Source: Ceratotherium simum simum (lineage: Eukaryota; Chordata; Mammalia; Perissodactyla; Rhinocerotidae). From it: a DNA stretch of 64,000 nt. The stretch's first letter is position 1. The number at the start of each line of letters is the position of its first letter. The notes beneath the pieces are model-generated. The model ran no database searches and was not told the DNA's origin. It worked only from the letters and a program-made list of their open reading frames with translations. The translations under genes were made by a program, and so were the position numbers. The stretch lies in contig NW_004454197.1 of assembly GCF_000283155.1 (NCBI RefSeq), forward strand, positions 20,125,041 through 20,189,040, given 5' to 3'. Positions 24,171 through 36,234 of the stretch are shown one piece after another.

Positions 24171-24704
24171 TGACCACCAGGAGCCTGTCACTGGCCATTA
24201 ACCACGAAGTCTGTTCACAGTCTGTTGTACATATGAAGGGATGCTCAGGAGTGGTCTTCCACTGACATTCACAGCCTGGCCACCACCTGAGGACAGCAAT
24301 AACTGGTCCTTGTTCCAGCTCTTTCCTATTGTTTACACTGAGCAAGAGGGTCTTGGAAGAGAGTGAGAAAAGTAAGAGAAGGAAAAAGACAGGCCTGAGC
24401 CTTACTTGCTTGTGGCGTGTCTGGTACTGTAAGACAAGGGGAGGTCATGAACCCCCTCCACAATGCAGCTTCATCTCTCTTTGAAATGACATCATGGTAA
24501 GAAGAAAGACTCCCACGTGGGAACAAGTCAGAAAATCCAGTCTGGCTCCACCTTTGACACTAACTCACAGTGGGATGTGGGAAAAAGCCACCAACTGCCC
24601 TTACAGGGGACCACACTGTCCCAGTGGCTTTCAGTGGTTGGTTAACAGACCCCACCACTTGTGGAGGAGCTTTGGAGATAACAGAAAAATAAATAGAACT
24701 AAAC
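24171..24704. other. Unassigned DNA
   Basis: A weak antisense MIR resemblance lies at about 24520-24590. No other feature was recognised. Confidence 0.4.
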
Positions 24705-24852
24705 GAGGAAGAAAAGAAAAAAAGAGAGAGAAAGAAAGAGAGGAAGGAAGGCAGGAAAAGAGAGAGAAGGAGGGAAAGAGGGAGGAAGAAAAGAAAGAAG
24801 GAAGTAAAAAAGAAAGAGAAGGAAGTAAAAAAAAGAAGAAAACAAAGAAAAA
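24705..24852. repeat. Polypurine (GA-rich) low-complexity tract
   Basis: About 150 bases are almost pure purine on the plus strand (GAAA, GGAA and GAGA units), broken by a few pyrimidines near 24752, 24805 and 24827. The overlapping Lys/Glu-rich frame is an artefact of this composition. Confidence 0.95.
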
Positions 24853-25300
24853 AATTGAAAGCTCAGGCTAAAATAACAGGTTTTCTCACCCATAGGAATT
24901 GAAAAAATGTTCATTTTTCCAAAGTCTCCCTGAACTCAACAATTTACTTTAAAATAAGTAAATGTCATAAACGTGAACTTTAAAATAACTATCTACTAAT
25001 AAAATTTCATGTTTATATGTTTATGAATTGTGCACTTGCATGTGAGATTTTATTTGGGGAAAAAAAGTTCCAGTGCTGAAGATGAAGTTTGAAAACTACT
25101 TAGCCAGATGAATTATTTATTCCGTAAATATTTTGTTGTGCGCTATTACAAGGTGTGATGCTAACTCTGTACATTCATAGGTAGGGAGAGAATCCAGATC
25201 TTCTCAAAAAACTCTAAGCCAGACTTCCAGTCAAGGGTTCATGCTTTAAACACCCCCTCCACTCTAAATAGAGCAATTATATTTAAATATTTTTCATTGG
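24853..25300. other. AT-rich unassigned DNA
   Basis: No recognised repeat or gene. Confidence 0.4.
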
Positions 25301-25810
25301 TGAAGGGGAGGAAGACTATCCTCTTCCCACTGTGGGTCCTTTCTGGCTGGGCTACAAATTAAATTGACGTGAGATCGAATAGTAGGAGAAAATCAAACAA
25401 AGATTTATAACATGTATACATGGGAGAAACCAGGGAAACTGTGTTTCTCGACAAAATGGCAGAGGTTCTCTTCTTAAATAGATTTAGGTAAAGACAAAGG
25501 TGGATGTTAGGGGTGGGGGAGTCAGTTATGGGAGATTACCAGAAAAGCACAGTAAGGTTATTATGCAGCCTTGCCTTCCACATTGATAAGTTTATAGAGA
25601 TAAGGTCATCCCCACCTCTTCCCAGTGCAGAGAGGGAGATACCTTTACAAATGGAGATTTCCCTTACAAATGTAAATGTTTGGTAAACAGAACTTTGATA
25701 AGAATGGGCTTACCAAAGACCCTCCCAGTCTCTCTCTTTTAGGCATAAGTTTGGGGGAAGGTCAAAGTTTCTTTCAGAGAAAATAATCAAGGTAAAGAGA
25801 CATATTTTGG
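25301..25810 (+). mobile_element. LTR-like element, second copy of the 7035 family
   Basis: The left edge 'tgaaggggaggaaga' and the following 150-200 bases, including 'aattaaattgacgtgagat' and 'aacatgtatacatgggag', match the insert at 7035-7466. The right half diverges from that copy, and the 3' limit is approximate. Confidence 0.55.
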
Positions 25811-28289
25811 CTTACCAATTCTGATTTCCCATATTGGATTTTTTAAAAAATTAAGACAAAGCCACTTTCAAAGAGAAAAAAAATTTCTTGGTGAACCAAA
25901 AACAAAAGACAAAAATGCTAAGAAGGCACTGAGGCCATGACCTTATTGATTCCAGATCAAAACTACAAGTGACTGGAGGTTCAGCTACAGGGAATAATGG
26001 AGACCCCAGACCCCAGCAGTGACAGAGGAAAGAGCCATCCCACCACATAAAACAGGGCTTGGATCAACACCTTCATATGAAAGAAGGTTAAAAACCAACT
26101 GGGACCACTGCCGGGGGCTGCAACTTGCAACAGCAACCACAGTTCTGGGAGGGAGAAGAGAAGTCTGTTGACGTAACTCCCAGGTGTGCAATAGCTTTGA
26201 TACCAATGTGGGAGGGGAGTCTACACCTGAGGTTCCATTTGGCCAGATGGAGATGACAACAAAACTGCTGGGCAGGGAGAAGTGAGTGCAGAGAGAGGGA
26301 AAACAAACCTCCACCCAGGATGAGCTCAGAGGAAGCTAGAACTCCAACATACACAACGAAAGCTAACACTAAGGAGGGCCAACAAAATCCACAACAGGGG
26401 ATGAGTTCACTCTCGAGAAAATGCAAAAACTTAGAACAATCACATATTGAGTTTAAAAATGGTATATTTAAGATCCCCAAAGAGTTAATGCAAAAATAAC
26501 ATCCACTTTTAAAAGAACAAAGAAATTATGAAACAAAACAGAACAAGTCACCATGTACAAGGAACTGGTGAAAATGCGCAAGCAAACGCTTCTCCATTCC
26601 TGGCTCAAAGTCCCCATAGAATACTCCCCACCTCCCCAGCCCACCACGTGGATGAAGTTGAGCTCCCCCTGGGGATGTTGGGTCTCCCAGCTCTCATCCT
26701 GTGCAGTGCTCAGCCCTGTGCAGAACGGATCCATGGCAATCGAAGGACAATCTTGCAAAATCATGACCAACAAAATCATGCCAAGTTTCACCTGAGTGAA
26801 TTTTTTTTTTATGGGCAATGAAATTTGAAAATATTTGCCCTGCTCCTTAGAACATGAAGGTTCCAAATATGAAGAGAAATGAGCATGCCCCGATTTGGAC
26901 TCAGGAGGGTTCCTGTCATAGATCTGATCCCCTGAAGCCCACCCTGAGCTAGGGATCATGAGCAAGTGATTTATTCAGGACAGACTCCAAGGAGACCCCA
27001 TAAGGGAGTGAGGAGAGCGGAATAGGAAACAAGAAGCACAAGGCAAGAGTGCAATTTCAGGCAGAGTCTCTGTCTCAGCCTGTTCTCATACAATTGCATC
27101 TAAGAGATTGTCCTGCCTTGAGGCAAGGGAGCTGGGCTTGCACACTCCTGCACCCACCAGTCATTGGCCTAAACTCCCAAGCACTGTCCTCTTTCCGTGT
27201 CTATGAGTAAGGCAGCTACCACAGCCCACAGGCAGGCCTCCAAATAAGTCCCAAGCCCTGGCCACAGAACCAAAAGTGTCCAGAAGGCCAGGGAGTGGGT
27301 CACAGAAAAGGTAAAAGGCAACTCGGCATTTAGGCAGAGATCAAATATTGTCTGCTGCAGTTACCTTTTCTTGTAGTCAGCAGCTGGGAAGGTTTACGAT
27401 GATTTTACACTTCCAGAAGGAGAACTAGGACAAGAATAGAAGGAAAACACAATGCAGAATGTATAGGTTTCACTCATGTGTGCAAAGAGTGAAGAACGTG
27501 CCATGACCATAAAGCCTGAAGATAAATTAATAGAAGGACTTCAAGCAGGAACAAATTTCTTAGGTCTAGAGAAACTACAGAACTTAAATTTGGTTCAAAT
27601 TATCACCAAAACTATAGCTTTCACAAGCACTCTCATTTATTTCTGAATTATTTGAAAACAATGCAAAATTAGTTTTGGAGGCAATTGATAGTTTTAGAAG
27701 TTATAAAGATCCTTTATTAATTTTATAGCTGTACTTCCAATAATATTCTTGTAATTAAAAAATCTGACAAAATAACTTCAGCAGATGCGTTTCATTTGCT
27801 TAGAAAATTATTTATGATTTTTAGTTAATTGACAGATAAACTCAGAATTTAAACAAAATAATTCAGCTTCTGGTAAAATTGATACCTATAGATAAAATTA
27901 ATGCACAACAGTTTGAGACTTAATAACTTAGAATAAGTAGAGTTATAGATTGGAGTCTTCAGAGTTTCAACCCATGTGGTCCAAGCTCATTTCTTAAAAT
28001 AAAAGAAAAACCATGTTATCAAAATCTGTGAGTTGCTTTGGTGGCCATGGACAACTCCTTGTATTCCCTCTGCCAAAGTGTTGGCATGGTTAACTCCTTG
28101 TACTCCAGTGCCCAGGCCCTGCCTGTGGCTAAAAGATGGGCAGTAACAACACAGGGTGGGTGTCCCAAGTCACGCTGCAGAGAGGACTCAAGGAACTGTG
28201 GTGAAGGTGATTGGTCAAGGTTTTCACTTGAGGCTTTTTGTGATCCAACTAAAAAGCAAACATTTTCCATTATTAAAAAAAACAGGCAG
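25811..28289. other. Mostly unassigned DNA
   Basis: A purine-rich block at about 25990-26480 could be part of an old L1 5' region, but I cannot confirm it. The frames at 26088-26480, 26468-26965 and 26528-26821 have no domains. 27640-27960 is very AT-rich. No RNA gene was recognised. Confidence 0.35.
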
Positions 28290-29510
28290 AAGAGGTGAAT
28301 ATAAATAAGAACCAATTAGAAGTCCTTGGAAATAAAAACATGATCATTGATATTTTTAAAAAATGGATTGAGACAGACTCAATAAACTCCAGACTGGACA
28401 GAGTTCAGTTGGACTGGTGAGTTAATTGGACATTGATCAACTGGAAGCTCTCTGAGGATTTCACCTAGAAAGAGATAAGAAGATTAAAAAGATGCAGAAG
28501 AAAGTAAGAGATATGGAGACTAGATCAAAAGATTCTAACATATGTCTAATAAGAGTTCCCAAAATATAAAATAGAGGGAATGGAAGAAGAGCAATATACA
28601 AAGAAACAATGGCCGAGAATTTTCTGGTACCAAAAAAGATAAGAGTTTTTTAGACCAAAGCCCAACAAGAAGAATAGAAATAAATCCGCAATGAGATAAG
28701 CTGTGGTGGTGATGAAAAATCAAGAATGCGGAGGAAGTGTAAAAGCTATAAGGAAAGACAAGTAAATTGCTCTCAGATTCTCAAAAGCAGCAACAGATGC
28801 CAGAAGACAATGGGATGGCATCTCTCTGTGCTGAAGGGACATAATTGTCACTTGGAATTATATACTCACAAACCTTCGCTCATGAGTTATGGCAAAATAA
28901 ATATATTTCAGACTTACAAAACAGAAAGTTTATCATTCACAGACCCTCACTGAAAAAATGACTAAATAATGTACTTCAACAAGAAAAAAAAGTGAACACC
29001 AAGGGAAGTTTGCGATGCAAAAAGCAATAGTGAGTAAAGAAAGTGGCCAAATATTGTCTGCAAACATAATAAAACTAAGATTTTTGTATTACAGCTATGG
29101 AACAAAAGCATTAGATAATAGTCACAAGAAGCAGAATTGAAGAACAGTATGTAATAAAGTATGCCACAGTCTTTTTCTACTTTTTTTATGTTCGAAAGAG
29201 AATAGAAAGATACCAAATTACATAACTACATAATTAATAGATATGTTCAATTACAAGAAATATAACCAATATTAACTTGCCAAACAGAAGGAATAATAAG
29301 AGTAAATTAAAATTTTAGCAATTCAGAAGGCAGAAAAGAAGACAAAAATAGATCCAAAAGAGTATCATAAGCAAAAAAAAAAAAAATTAGATGTAGAAAT
29401 AAGAGTTAACAGTTCAATAATCCTACAAAATATAAATGCATTGTTTGTCTAGAAAAAAGAGAATTATGATATTTTAAAAATCTATATATGCTGCTTATTA
29501 GAGGTACACA
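28290..29510 (+). mobile_element. Ancient L1 5' half (ORF1 region)
   Basis: The order of blocks follows L1 ORF1 and its downstream spacer: 'accaattagaagtccttgga' near 28310, 'tctaataagagttccc' near 28545, and 'gccagaagacaatgggatgg' near 28799. Reading frames are destroyed. Orientation is plus; there is no connected ORF2. Confidence 0.75.
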
Positions 29511-29913
29511 TAAAATAACACAAAAGCCCAAACATGGTAAGAAAGATGAGCCATCAACAGAAGATGTGAGTTATCAGAAACACAATATCAGGCTTTGTGG
29601 AAGTTAGAGGAGAGGAAGAAGAGTGAGAGAGAACCCATGAAATACAGAACTAGATCAGGAAAGTCTTCTTGGAAGAGGAGACATTTGACTTGAGTCTTGA
29701 GGAGTGGTGGATTGGGCTGGTAGAGATGGAGAAGAGTATCCACACTGAGGAATCTGAGGACCATGAGATTTGTAAAATGGAGGGTTTGACTGCCCTATGT
29801 GACTTGCTACATTATTTTTAGGCAAAGGGAGCCCCCGAAATTTTATGCATCAGGGAATAATATTATATTCTCAAATTCCAAAGACTTCAGGTGTCAATGA
29901 GTAGATGGAAAAA
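29511..29913. other. Old interspersed repeat fragment, unnamed
   Basis: 'cttcttggaagaggagacat' near 29662 belongs to a recurring mammalian repeat pattern that also appears at 35500-35560 and 42285-42660. I cannot name the family. Confidence 0.4.
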
Positions 29914-30039
29914 GGGATGTGAAAGAATGAATAAATATAGACTTCATGATGTTCCTGATGTCACAGTCTTCCAGTACTAGCTTCGGAGGCCAACTTGCTT
30001 GCAAGTCCACAGGAAAGTGACCTATTTTCCTAGAACTTC
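29914..30039 (+). repeat. Left arm of imperfect inverted repeat
   Basis: The reverse complement of this segment aligns with 30935-31058 at about 90 percent identity by hand count, with one two-base gap. The arms are separated by about 895 bases. Confidence 0.9.
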
Positions 30040-30934
30040 ATTTTCAGTTAGAAGCTTGGGTTCTAGTCTTGCTCTACTAACATAGCGGAGAGTGTGAACC
30101 AGATTGCCATCCCTAGGAAATCATTGCCATGTGGTATTTCCCACACAATTCCTCCTTGCTCTAGCTTTAGCTGGGGCAGCGTGAAGTAGAAAAGTAAACC
30201 TTGAGAAGGAGAGAAGAACATATATTAAGCTCCTACCATCTTCAAGAAACCACGATAAGCACTTTACTTCTGTATTGTGGGAGAACCAGCCAAGATTGCC
30301 CTCTACATCAGTGACGTTATTGTTTCAGTATTGTTTCTGTTCTCCATAGTCTACAACCAAATTTTAACTTGGCTTTGCATTTTAATTTCCTGGAAGTCAT
30401 TTTTTCTTATTATCTTTTTATTATGAAATGTTTTAAATACATACAAAAGTAGAGATATCATTTCATCTATAAGTATTAATGTTTCACTAGCTATCTCTGA
30501 AAGGTGGCTCCTCTTTTGAAGAAACATCAAAATTCCACAATCATACCTAAAACAATTCATGATAATTCCTTAGCATAAACACATGTACAATCAATATTCA
30601 GATTTTCCCAAATGTCTTATCAGTTTTGGGGTTTTTTTTAAACAGTTGATTTGTTTGAAACAGAAATCAATTTAGTTGATGTGACTCTTAAATCTTTTTT
30701 AATTTGTAGATTTCCTCCATTTCTCTTATTTTCCTTGAACTTTTTATGTGCTCTGGTTTTTTTGTCATTGTTTTGTTTTTCCATAGAAGCCAGGTCATTT
30801 ATCCTGTAGAGTTTCCTACATTTTGGATTTTTCCAATTGCATCCCTGTGGTATCATTATCGTGTTCCTTTGTCTCCTATGCTTCCTGAAAATTGGTATTA
30901 GATCTAGAGGGTTCATTAGAGTCAGAGTTAGAAG

Positions 30935-31058
30935 GAAGTTCTAGGAAAACAGGTCACTTTCCAGTGGACCTGCAAGCAAGATGGTCTCCAAAGCCTGTAT
31001 TGGAAGACTGACATCAGAAACATCATGAAGTCTATATTTATTCATTCTTCCACATTCC
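30935..31058 (-). repeat. Right arm of imperfect inverted repeat
   Basis: This is the partner of 29914-30039 in opposite orientation. Its left boundary is abrupt within the older repeat, and on the right it runs into a CA repeat. Confidence 0.9.
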
Positions 31059-31067
31059 TCCTTTGTG

Positions 31068-31106
31068 TATACACACACACACACACGCGCACACACACAC
31101 GCACAC
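31068..31106. repeat. (CA)n microsatellite with CG interruptions
   Basis: An imperfect CA run interrupted by CGCG and CG steps, directly adjoining the right arm of the inverted repeat. Confidence 0.95.
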
Positions 31107-31830
31107 AAGCAAGACTATTTCGAAGGTGGTGGTGCTTATTTCCATCAGGACATATATTAATGTCTGGTTGTCTCTCTTGTTGTGATGTTATCAGCCATTG
31201 AGAAGCATTGTCTGGCTCCATTGTCTGGATTCATTAATGCTTTAGAGACTTCAAAATGGTCTAACTCAATCATTCTTTGCATATAAATTGAAATTGTTTC
31301 ATACAGAGAAGCTACTCCTCCTCAACCCATTATCCAGAGGAAGAAATCCTAAAATAAAAGCAAGATAAATGTTTGATATTTTCCTTTTATTTCCTAGATT
31401 TGAAAACAATAAGGTGATTCCCCAGCATCCTCCAAAGTTATTGCTGTGTTTCTTTTATTATTATCATTATGAACAGATGTGTCCTTGTGTTCCTATTGGA
31501 GCCTATTAGATGTGTTTTAATAGGTTCCAATCATTATCCTTATGGATGACCAATTTGTCCCATATTTAGCCAGTAGGAGCTTATTCAGGTGGTCTTCTAA
31601 GTCCTTTGACACATCTCTAGTCGTATTTAACAGCTTCTTTGCTATCTAGCATGACAAGTTATTTAGGCTCATTTTGAACCTTTTCTTCCCCAGAGCCGGA
31701 ATCAGCTAATTCTCTGTGAAGCTCAGGTTCCCCTTGGTGCTAAATGGCTTTAGAGGTCACAATCTGAAGGCTCACTGCTTACTGGGCCGGGCGCCACTTC
31801 TAGGCCTCTCAGTCAACAGACAGGAAAATG

Positions 31831-32424
31831 TCATAAGGTAAAATACCATTCACATTTACAATTCAAATTTGGAGTTACTGAGTTTTTACTTAACCTCATT
31901 CATCTTACATCTGTCTCTTCTTTCAATCACGCCAAAAATCTTTTGGCGTGACGTTTTCAATGTCAATAACATAATCATTCATTTGATTTATTCCAAGATA
32001 CACACAGTCACAGAGTAATAGTATCAACACCACTACCACCAATATGATTACTGAATACTATTTAAGATATTTTGCAGTTCTTTTTCACCTTTAAGAATAT
32101 TCCTCTGGAGACGTAAAAGTACCAGCAATTGGATCCACAGGTTAATTTATTTTCATTCTCTTATCTCCTTCTCTTTGCCTATTCTTATTTCATAAAGGCC
32201 ATGTTTTCTAAAATGCACATGTTAGGTAAATGTTCTTCTGCATCTGATTATAAATAATTTTTGTTTCAGGATTCTTTGAAAGGCCTCATTTTGCTTGTTG
32301 TTTGTTTTGTTTTTCTGCTATTTCATCCTTAAATATGACTCTTTCTAGCTGGGCCTAATATTTGTTAATAGAGTGGATGGCTTGCCTTGCCTACCCCTTT
32401 TCCAATGCAGATGCTGGGTTAGGC
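31831..32424. other. Unassigned DNA containing a perfect hairpin
   Basis: An 11-base-pair stem with a three-base loop lies at 31927-31951. The rest is AT-rich sequence with no recognised repeat or gene. Confidence 0.4.
31927..31951. repeat. Perfect 11-bp inverted repeat (hairpin)
   Basis: The left stem tcacgccaaaa at 31927-31937, loop atc, and right stem ttttggcgtga at 31941-31951 are exact complements. The right stem overlaps a CRE-like 'tgacgt' at 31949-31954. Confidence 0.9.
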
Positions 32425-32630
32425 ATAATAATTGATAATAATATATTTATTGAGGCCTCACTATGTATTAAGAAGTATGAACTAAGAACTAACTAACTTA
32501 ATCTCCCTTACAGCCCTGTGACATAGATAATGCTATCTCTATTTTAGAAATGAGAAATCCAAGATGTAAAATACTTTACCCAAATAACATAGATACCAAG
32601 TGCCAGAGCCAAGAAGAACCCCTCATCAAA
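32425..32630 (+). mobile_element. MIR SINE
   Basis: 'tatttattgaggcctcacta' near 32443, the core near 32545 ('tttagaaatgagaaatcc'), and 'aagtgccagagccaag' near 32599 occur in MIR order. Confidence 0.8.
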
Positions 32631-33021
32631 GTTAAAGCTAGAAGAAAGACTGACATTCACCCCCTTGACTTTAAATTCCACCATCTAATATGTCTCCTAC
32701 CCCTCTGATTTTAGGCCTGTCTTTAAGTCACAGAGCATAATTCCTAGTGAAGGTGAGAGTAAGTTGGGGGGGTCCTCTTTTGACCGAATGCAGTTCATAA
32801 AAATCTGTAAACTGCTACCCACTCCCAGCATTCCCTGTTCCCAGGGCTCACCTTTTGTCCATCCTGTTCCACAAAAGCCCCCAGGATGCAATGTACAACA
32901 GCCAGTCCCTCCCTAGGTTGTATATGGAAATTATAGACTCTGAACAGAACAGAATAGATCCAATGGAAGTGGGAGATGGTGGGCAAGATCCTGACCCCAG
33001 AACAGGGCCTGCACATTTCTT
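32631..33021. other. Unassigned DNA
   Basis: No repeat or gene was recognised. Confidence 0.4.
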
Positions 33022-33480
33022 TGTTGGGGCTGTTGATGCAAATAATCCATAATCAATCTATAAATCAAAATTGGGGTGAGTTTATTACGAGCCAAATTTG
33101 AGGACCATATAGCCCGGGGCCTTCCTTCCCCAAGGAGGGAAGGGCACCAAAGAAGTGGGGTGTACAGAGTGGTTATATACCGTCAAAGAGCATGTATCAC
33201 ACATGATTGCAATGTCCCTTTTACAATAGTCAAAAGACTGTCCTGTCAGCACAGCGATTGATGGACACAGCAGGTATCAGGTCTGCTGTCTCGATGGGCA
33301 CAACAGGTAGCCAATCTGTTCTCTCAAGTTGGGTGGTCACAGGATGAGTGCAGCAATCAAATCCCAGCCTAGGGAGAAATGCTTATCTTAAGGAAATGCC
33401 AATGTGAGGGAAGTTGCATCCTTATCTTAAGGGCATTTGTTCTTATCTTTGGGACATGGTAAAGCAGATATACAATGTAT
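33022..33480 (-). mobile_element. Solo LTR, antisense
   Basis: On the minus strand the sequence reads a polyadenylation signal (complement of 33081-33086) followed by about 60 bases ending in CA at 33022, the usual R/U5 end of a retroviral-type LTR. The 5' limit (right side here) is not resolved and may extend to about 33600. The family is unnamed. Internal frames are not coding. Confidence 0.6.
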
Positions 33481-36234
33481 GTTCAAAGGCCATGTCAGGC
33501 ACTTTTGGAAAAACAAGGTCAGGCAGAATTAGTTTTACACCAAATGGCTTCTTCATATGCTCCAATATGTCCTAATGCTTGCCATTTATTTATCAGGGCA
33601 GAATCTTTCTCTGACCTATGGACAGACAATGGGAAGAGAAGTGGTTGTTCTTCCTACTTATTTCTCAGCAACTGGGACCATCCCTTTCAGAGAGGACAGT
33701 GGGCAGAACTCCTGCCACCAAAGAAGCTGAGAATTCTGGTATGCCCATTAGGTAGTAAATTATCAAACAATGTTTTAAATCACTTTCATTGATAAGAAAA
33801 AGAGATCATAAGACAGTAAGTACCTGATCAATCTTTCATCAGAATTATAGTTAGGAAAATTTCCCCCAAAATGTTGTGATGATTCACTGTTCCTATTTTC
33901 AGAACTGTTTTTCTGTAATTTCATTAACATTCATATGGCAATTGAGAGAAAATCTTTAAAGAGCTGATTACCTGAGGCCATTTAAAGTAGAAGTTCTGTA
34001 TATGTTAAATAATTTAATCGTCACAACAAACCAATGAGGCAAGTAAGGAAACTTTGACTAGAAAATTTAGCCAATGTCCTGTGGCAGAGAAGCAGTTCTG
34101 AGCTCCCAGGTGCAAGGCCTCGCATGCTGTTAATTATCTCCTTGATCTCCAGCCTGCTTTGGAACAAGGCACCTCAATTCAGAAAGACCTCCCAGCCCTG
34201 GTTGTGGTGGTGTCCCTAATGTCACCCATATTTCTCCACCTGCTTGGGCCCTTCAGCACCAGGTACTATGTACCTATAGTCTCACTACCTCTCTTCCCAG
34301 TACAAAGCAAAATCTTCCCCTATCCTTTGTCAGTCTAGGGCCCAGCACACTGAGCAGGGTCTGGAAACCTCAGCTGCTTCTTTGCCCATTGAGATTTCAC
34401 TGTGAGAAAACACCCCCTTTGATACAGCAAGACACAGGCAATAAAACTTGGCTGCCCTTGTCTCAGCTTAGTTTCCCTTGGGGGATCTCAGTTTTCCCTT
34501 CTGAAGAACAAAGGGCACATCCTACTTGTTCTGTGGTAGGTGAGGTCCTTCCCAGTGGAGAATTCTGTGCCTGGAGGCATGGAAGGCAGCAATTTCAGGA
34601 GGAAGGCGGCTTTTATGTCAACCCTCTGAAACTCAAGCTCCACTTGGCTCCCATCCAGCTGGTTTTCTAGTTTTTAGGGACTACAGCAAAACCAAGTCAG
34701 ATTCCCCATTGTCTCCCTGAAGGCATATCAGCAAACACAGGGACAGGGATTCCAGTGAGAGAAGATAAGTGTGGGACTGTGCATTTGTTCTCCATATAGG
34801 AATTTGGAGACAGTAATGGGCATGCTTCTATAGTAACCGTGCAACTTGGCAGTATTAGTGGGTCCTTGACCGTCTGTTTCACCTCCCCTGATCCTGCATT
34901 AGACTGCATCTAGCTCAGGCACAGCGTTGACAGTAACTGCTCATCCTTGCCTGCTCAACCAGCACGTTCCGTGCCTGCTGGAAGAGCTCTCAGTCCTCGT
35001 TGCCTTGGGTGGAAAGTTCAAAGCCCAACATCACCATGAGCTAGTGGCCACGCTAAGACTCCAGCCAAGAACTCCTGGCTTCTGGCCTCTCCTCCTCCCA
35101 GAGTGCATATTCACCCTCCACCTGACTCTTATCCTCCTTAATTCCTCAGCAGAAACTTCTCGTAGCCTTCACTTCCTTTTAATCGGGTCAAATAAAAATG
35201 TTTTTAATTAACTGCTTTGGTTTTTATGCCTCACATCCAGCTGCTTTTTGCAGTCTGGCAGCTCCCGTCTGTCTGTGTTTCAGCAGGCTGCCTCTGCACA
35301 CATTGCTCCTTTCCCATCCTCTTACTGAGCAACCCTGGGCACCCCCATTAGTCTGGGTGCTGGGGAGACAAGACTCCTAGGGACCTACAGTCCCGAAGAG
35401 GAGGCCACACATCAAGAGAGAACTCAATATGGCCTGATAAGAATTATGTCCACGGGACATGCAAAAACAGGCGGGAGTGAGTGACGACCCACTGCAGGGA
35501 ATCAAGAAAGACTTCAGAGAGGAGCTGGCTTTGTGCCTTAAGGAGTGCACTGACCAAATGGAGGCCTGATTATTTTGTAAAAGGCAAAGAACAAAAACCT
35601 TCCCAATGTTAACAAAAGGAAGAAAGGACTAGATAAAATACTATACCTGTGTAATGAACAAGAAACTTGGAGTTAACAAACTTTCTCTTGGGGTCTGCAA
35701 ACTCTATCATGACTGAATAAGCCACATTCATACGTTAATGCTAATTCCCAAAATCTGATCGATGGGCACCAAGTTAAGACAGTCTCCAGAAAAGGAAGTT
35801 TTGAAGAAAGTGTGAGTGGCAACCCCACTTTATCTTCAAGGCACTCTGTGGGAAGGAACTTTTGCATAGTGAGCACGAAGCAGGGGAGAGGAGGCAGGAT
35901 GAGACAGGAGCCCAGGATGAGCTTGCAGAATGCTGATTCCTGCTCAGGCATCCCAAGCTGATAAGGGTGGTATGAAAGTAGCCCAGGAGTCTTCCTGTGG
36001 AAGGAAGCCATCTCCTGAGCGTCTTCAACAGCTAGCTTAGCAGCCTGGAGCCCAGCATTCAGCCCAACTCCCTGAATGATTGAGGTTCCACTGGCCATCC
36101 CTTCTAGATAAGACAGTGACACTCTTCTGGTATCCGCCTCCTCTGAAGGCTGCAGAGAATCTCAAGCTGAACAAGATGAGGAGGCGAGGAAGAGAAGGGG
36201 AAGAGATAGAGGATGAGAAGAAAACATGTCATCT
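33481..36234. other. Mostly unassigned DNA with a MIR
   Basis: A MIR-like fragment lies at about 34000-34135 ('caatgaggcaagtaaggaaac'-like core). The block at 35385-35560 resembles the unnamed repeat seen at 29650 and 42300. Frames at 34389-34670, 34697-34909 (minus), 34927-35211 and 35673-36122 (minus) carry no domains I recognise. Confidence 0.4.
34000..34135 (+). mobile_element. MIR SINE fragment
   Basis: The 'aatgaggcaagtaaggaaac' core and the following 'gccaatgtcctgtggcagag' segment resemble MIR in sense order. Confidence 0.6.

Larger units (their letters stand above)
30240..31830. mobile_element. Old L1-related or other interspersed repeat, interrupted
   Basis: A long degraded repeat is recognised from recalled blocks: 'ttattatgaaatgtttta' near 30419, 'ttggtattagatctagagg' near 30892 and 'taatgtctggttgtctctc' near 31159. 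It is interrupted at about 30931-31108 by the right arm of the inverted repeat and a CA-rich tail. Family and strand are uncertain; part of the same family recurs at about 51605-51700. Confidence 0.55.

Noticed and set aside
24494..24871. 125-codon Lys/Glu/Arg-rich open frame
   Set aside because: It is translated polypurine low-complexity DNA (GAAA, GGAA, GAGA units) and encodes no folded domain.
26468..26965. 165-codon antisense frame and overlapping sense frames
   Set aside because: Mutually overlapping frames without motifs; no support for a gene.
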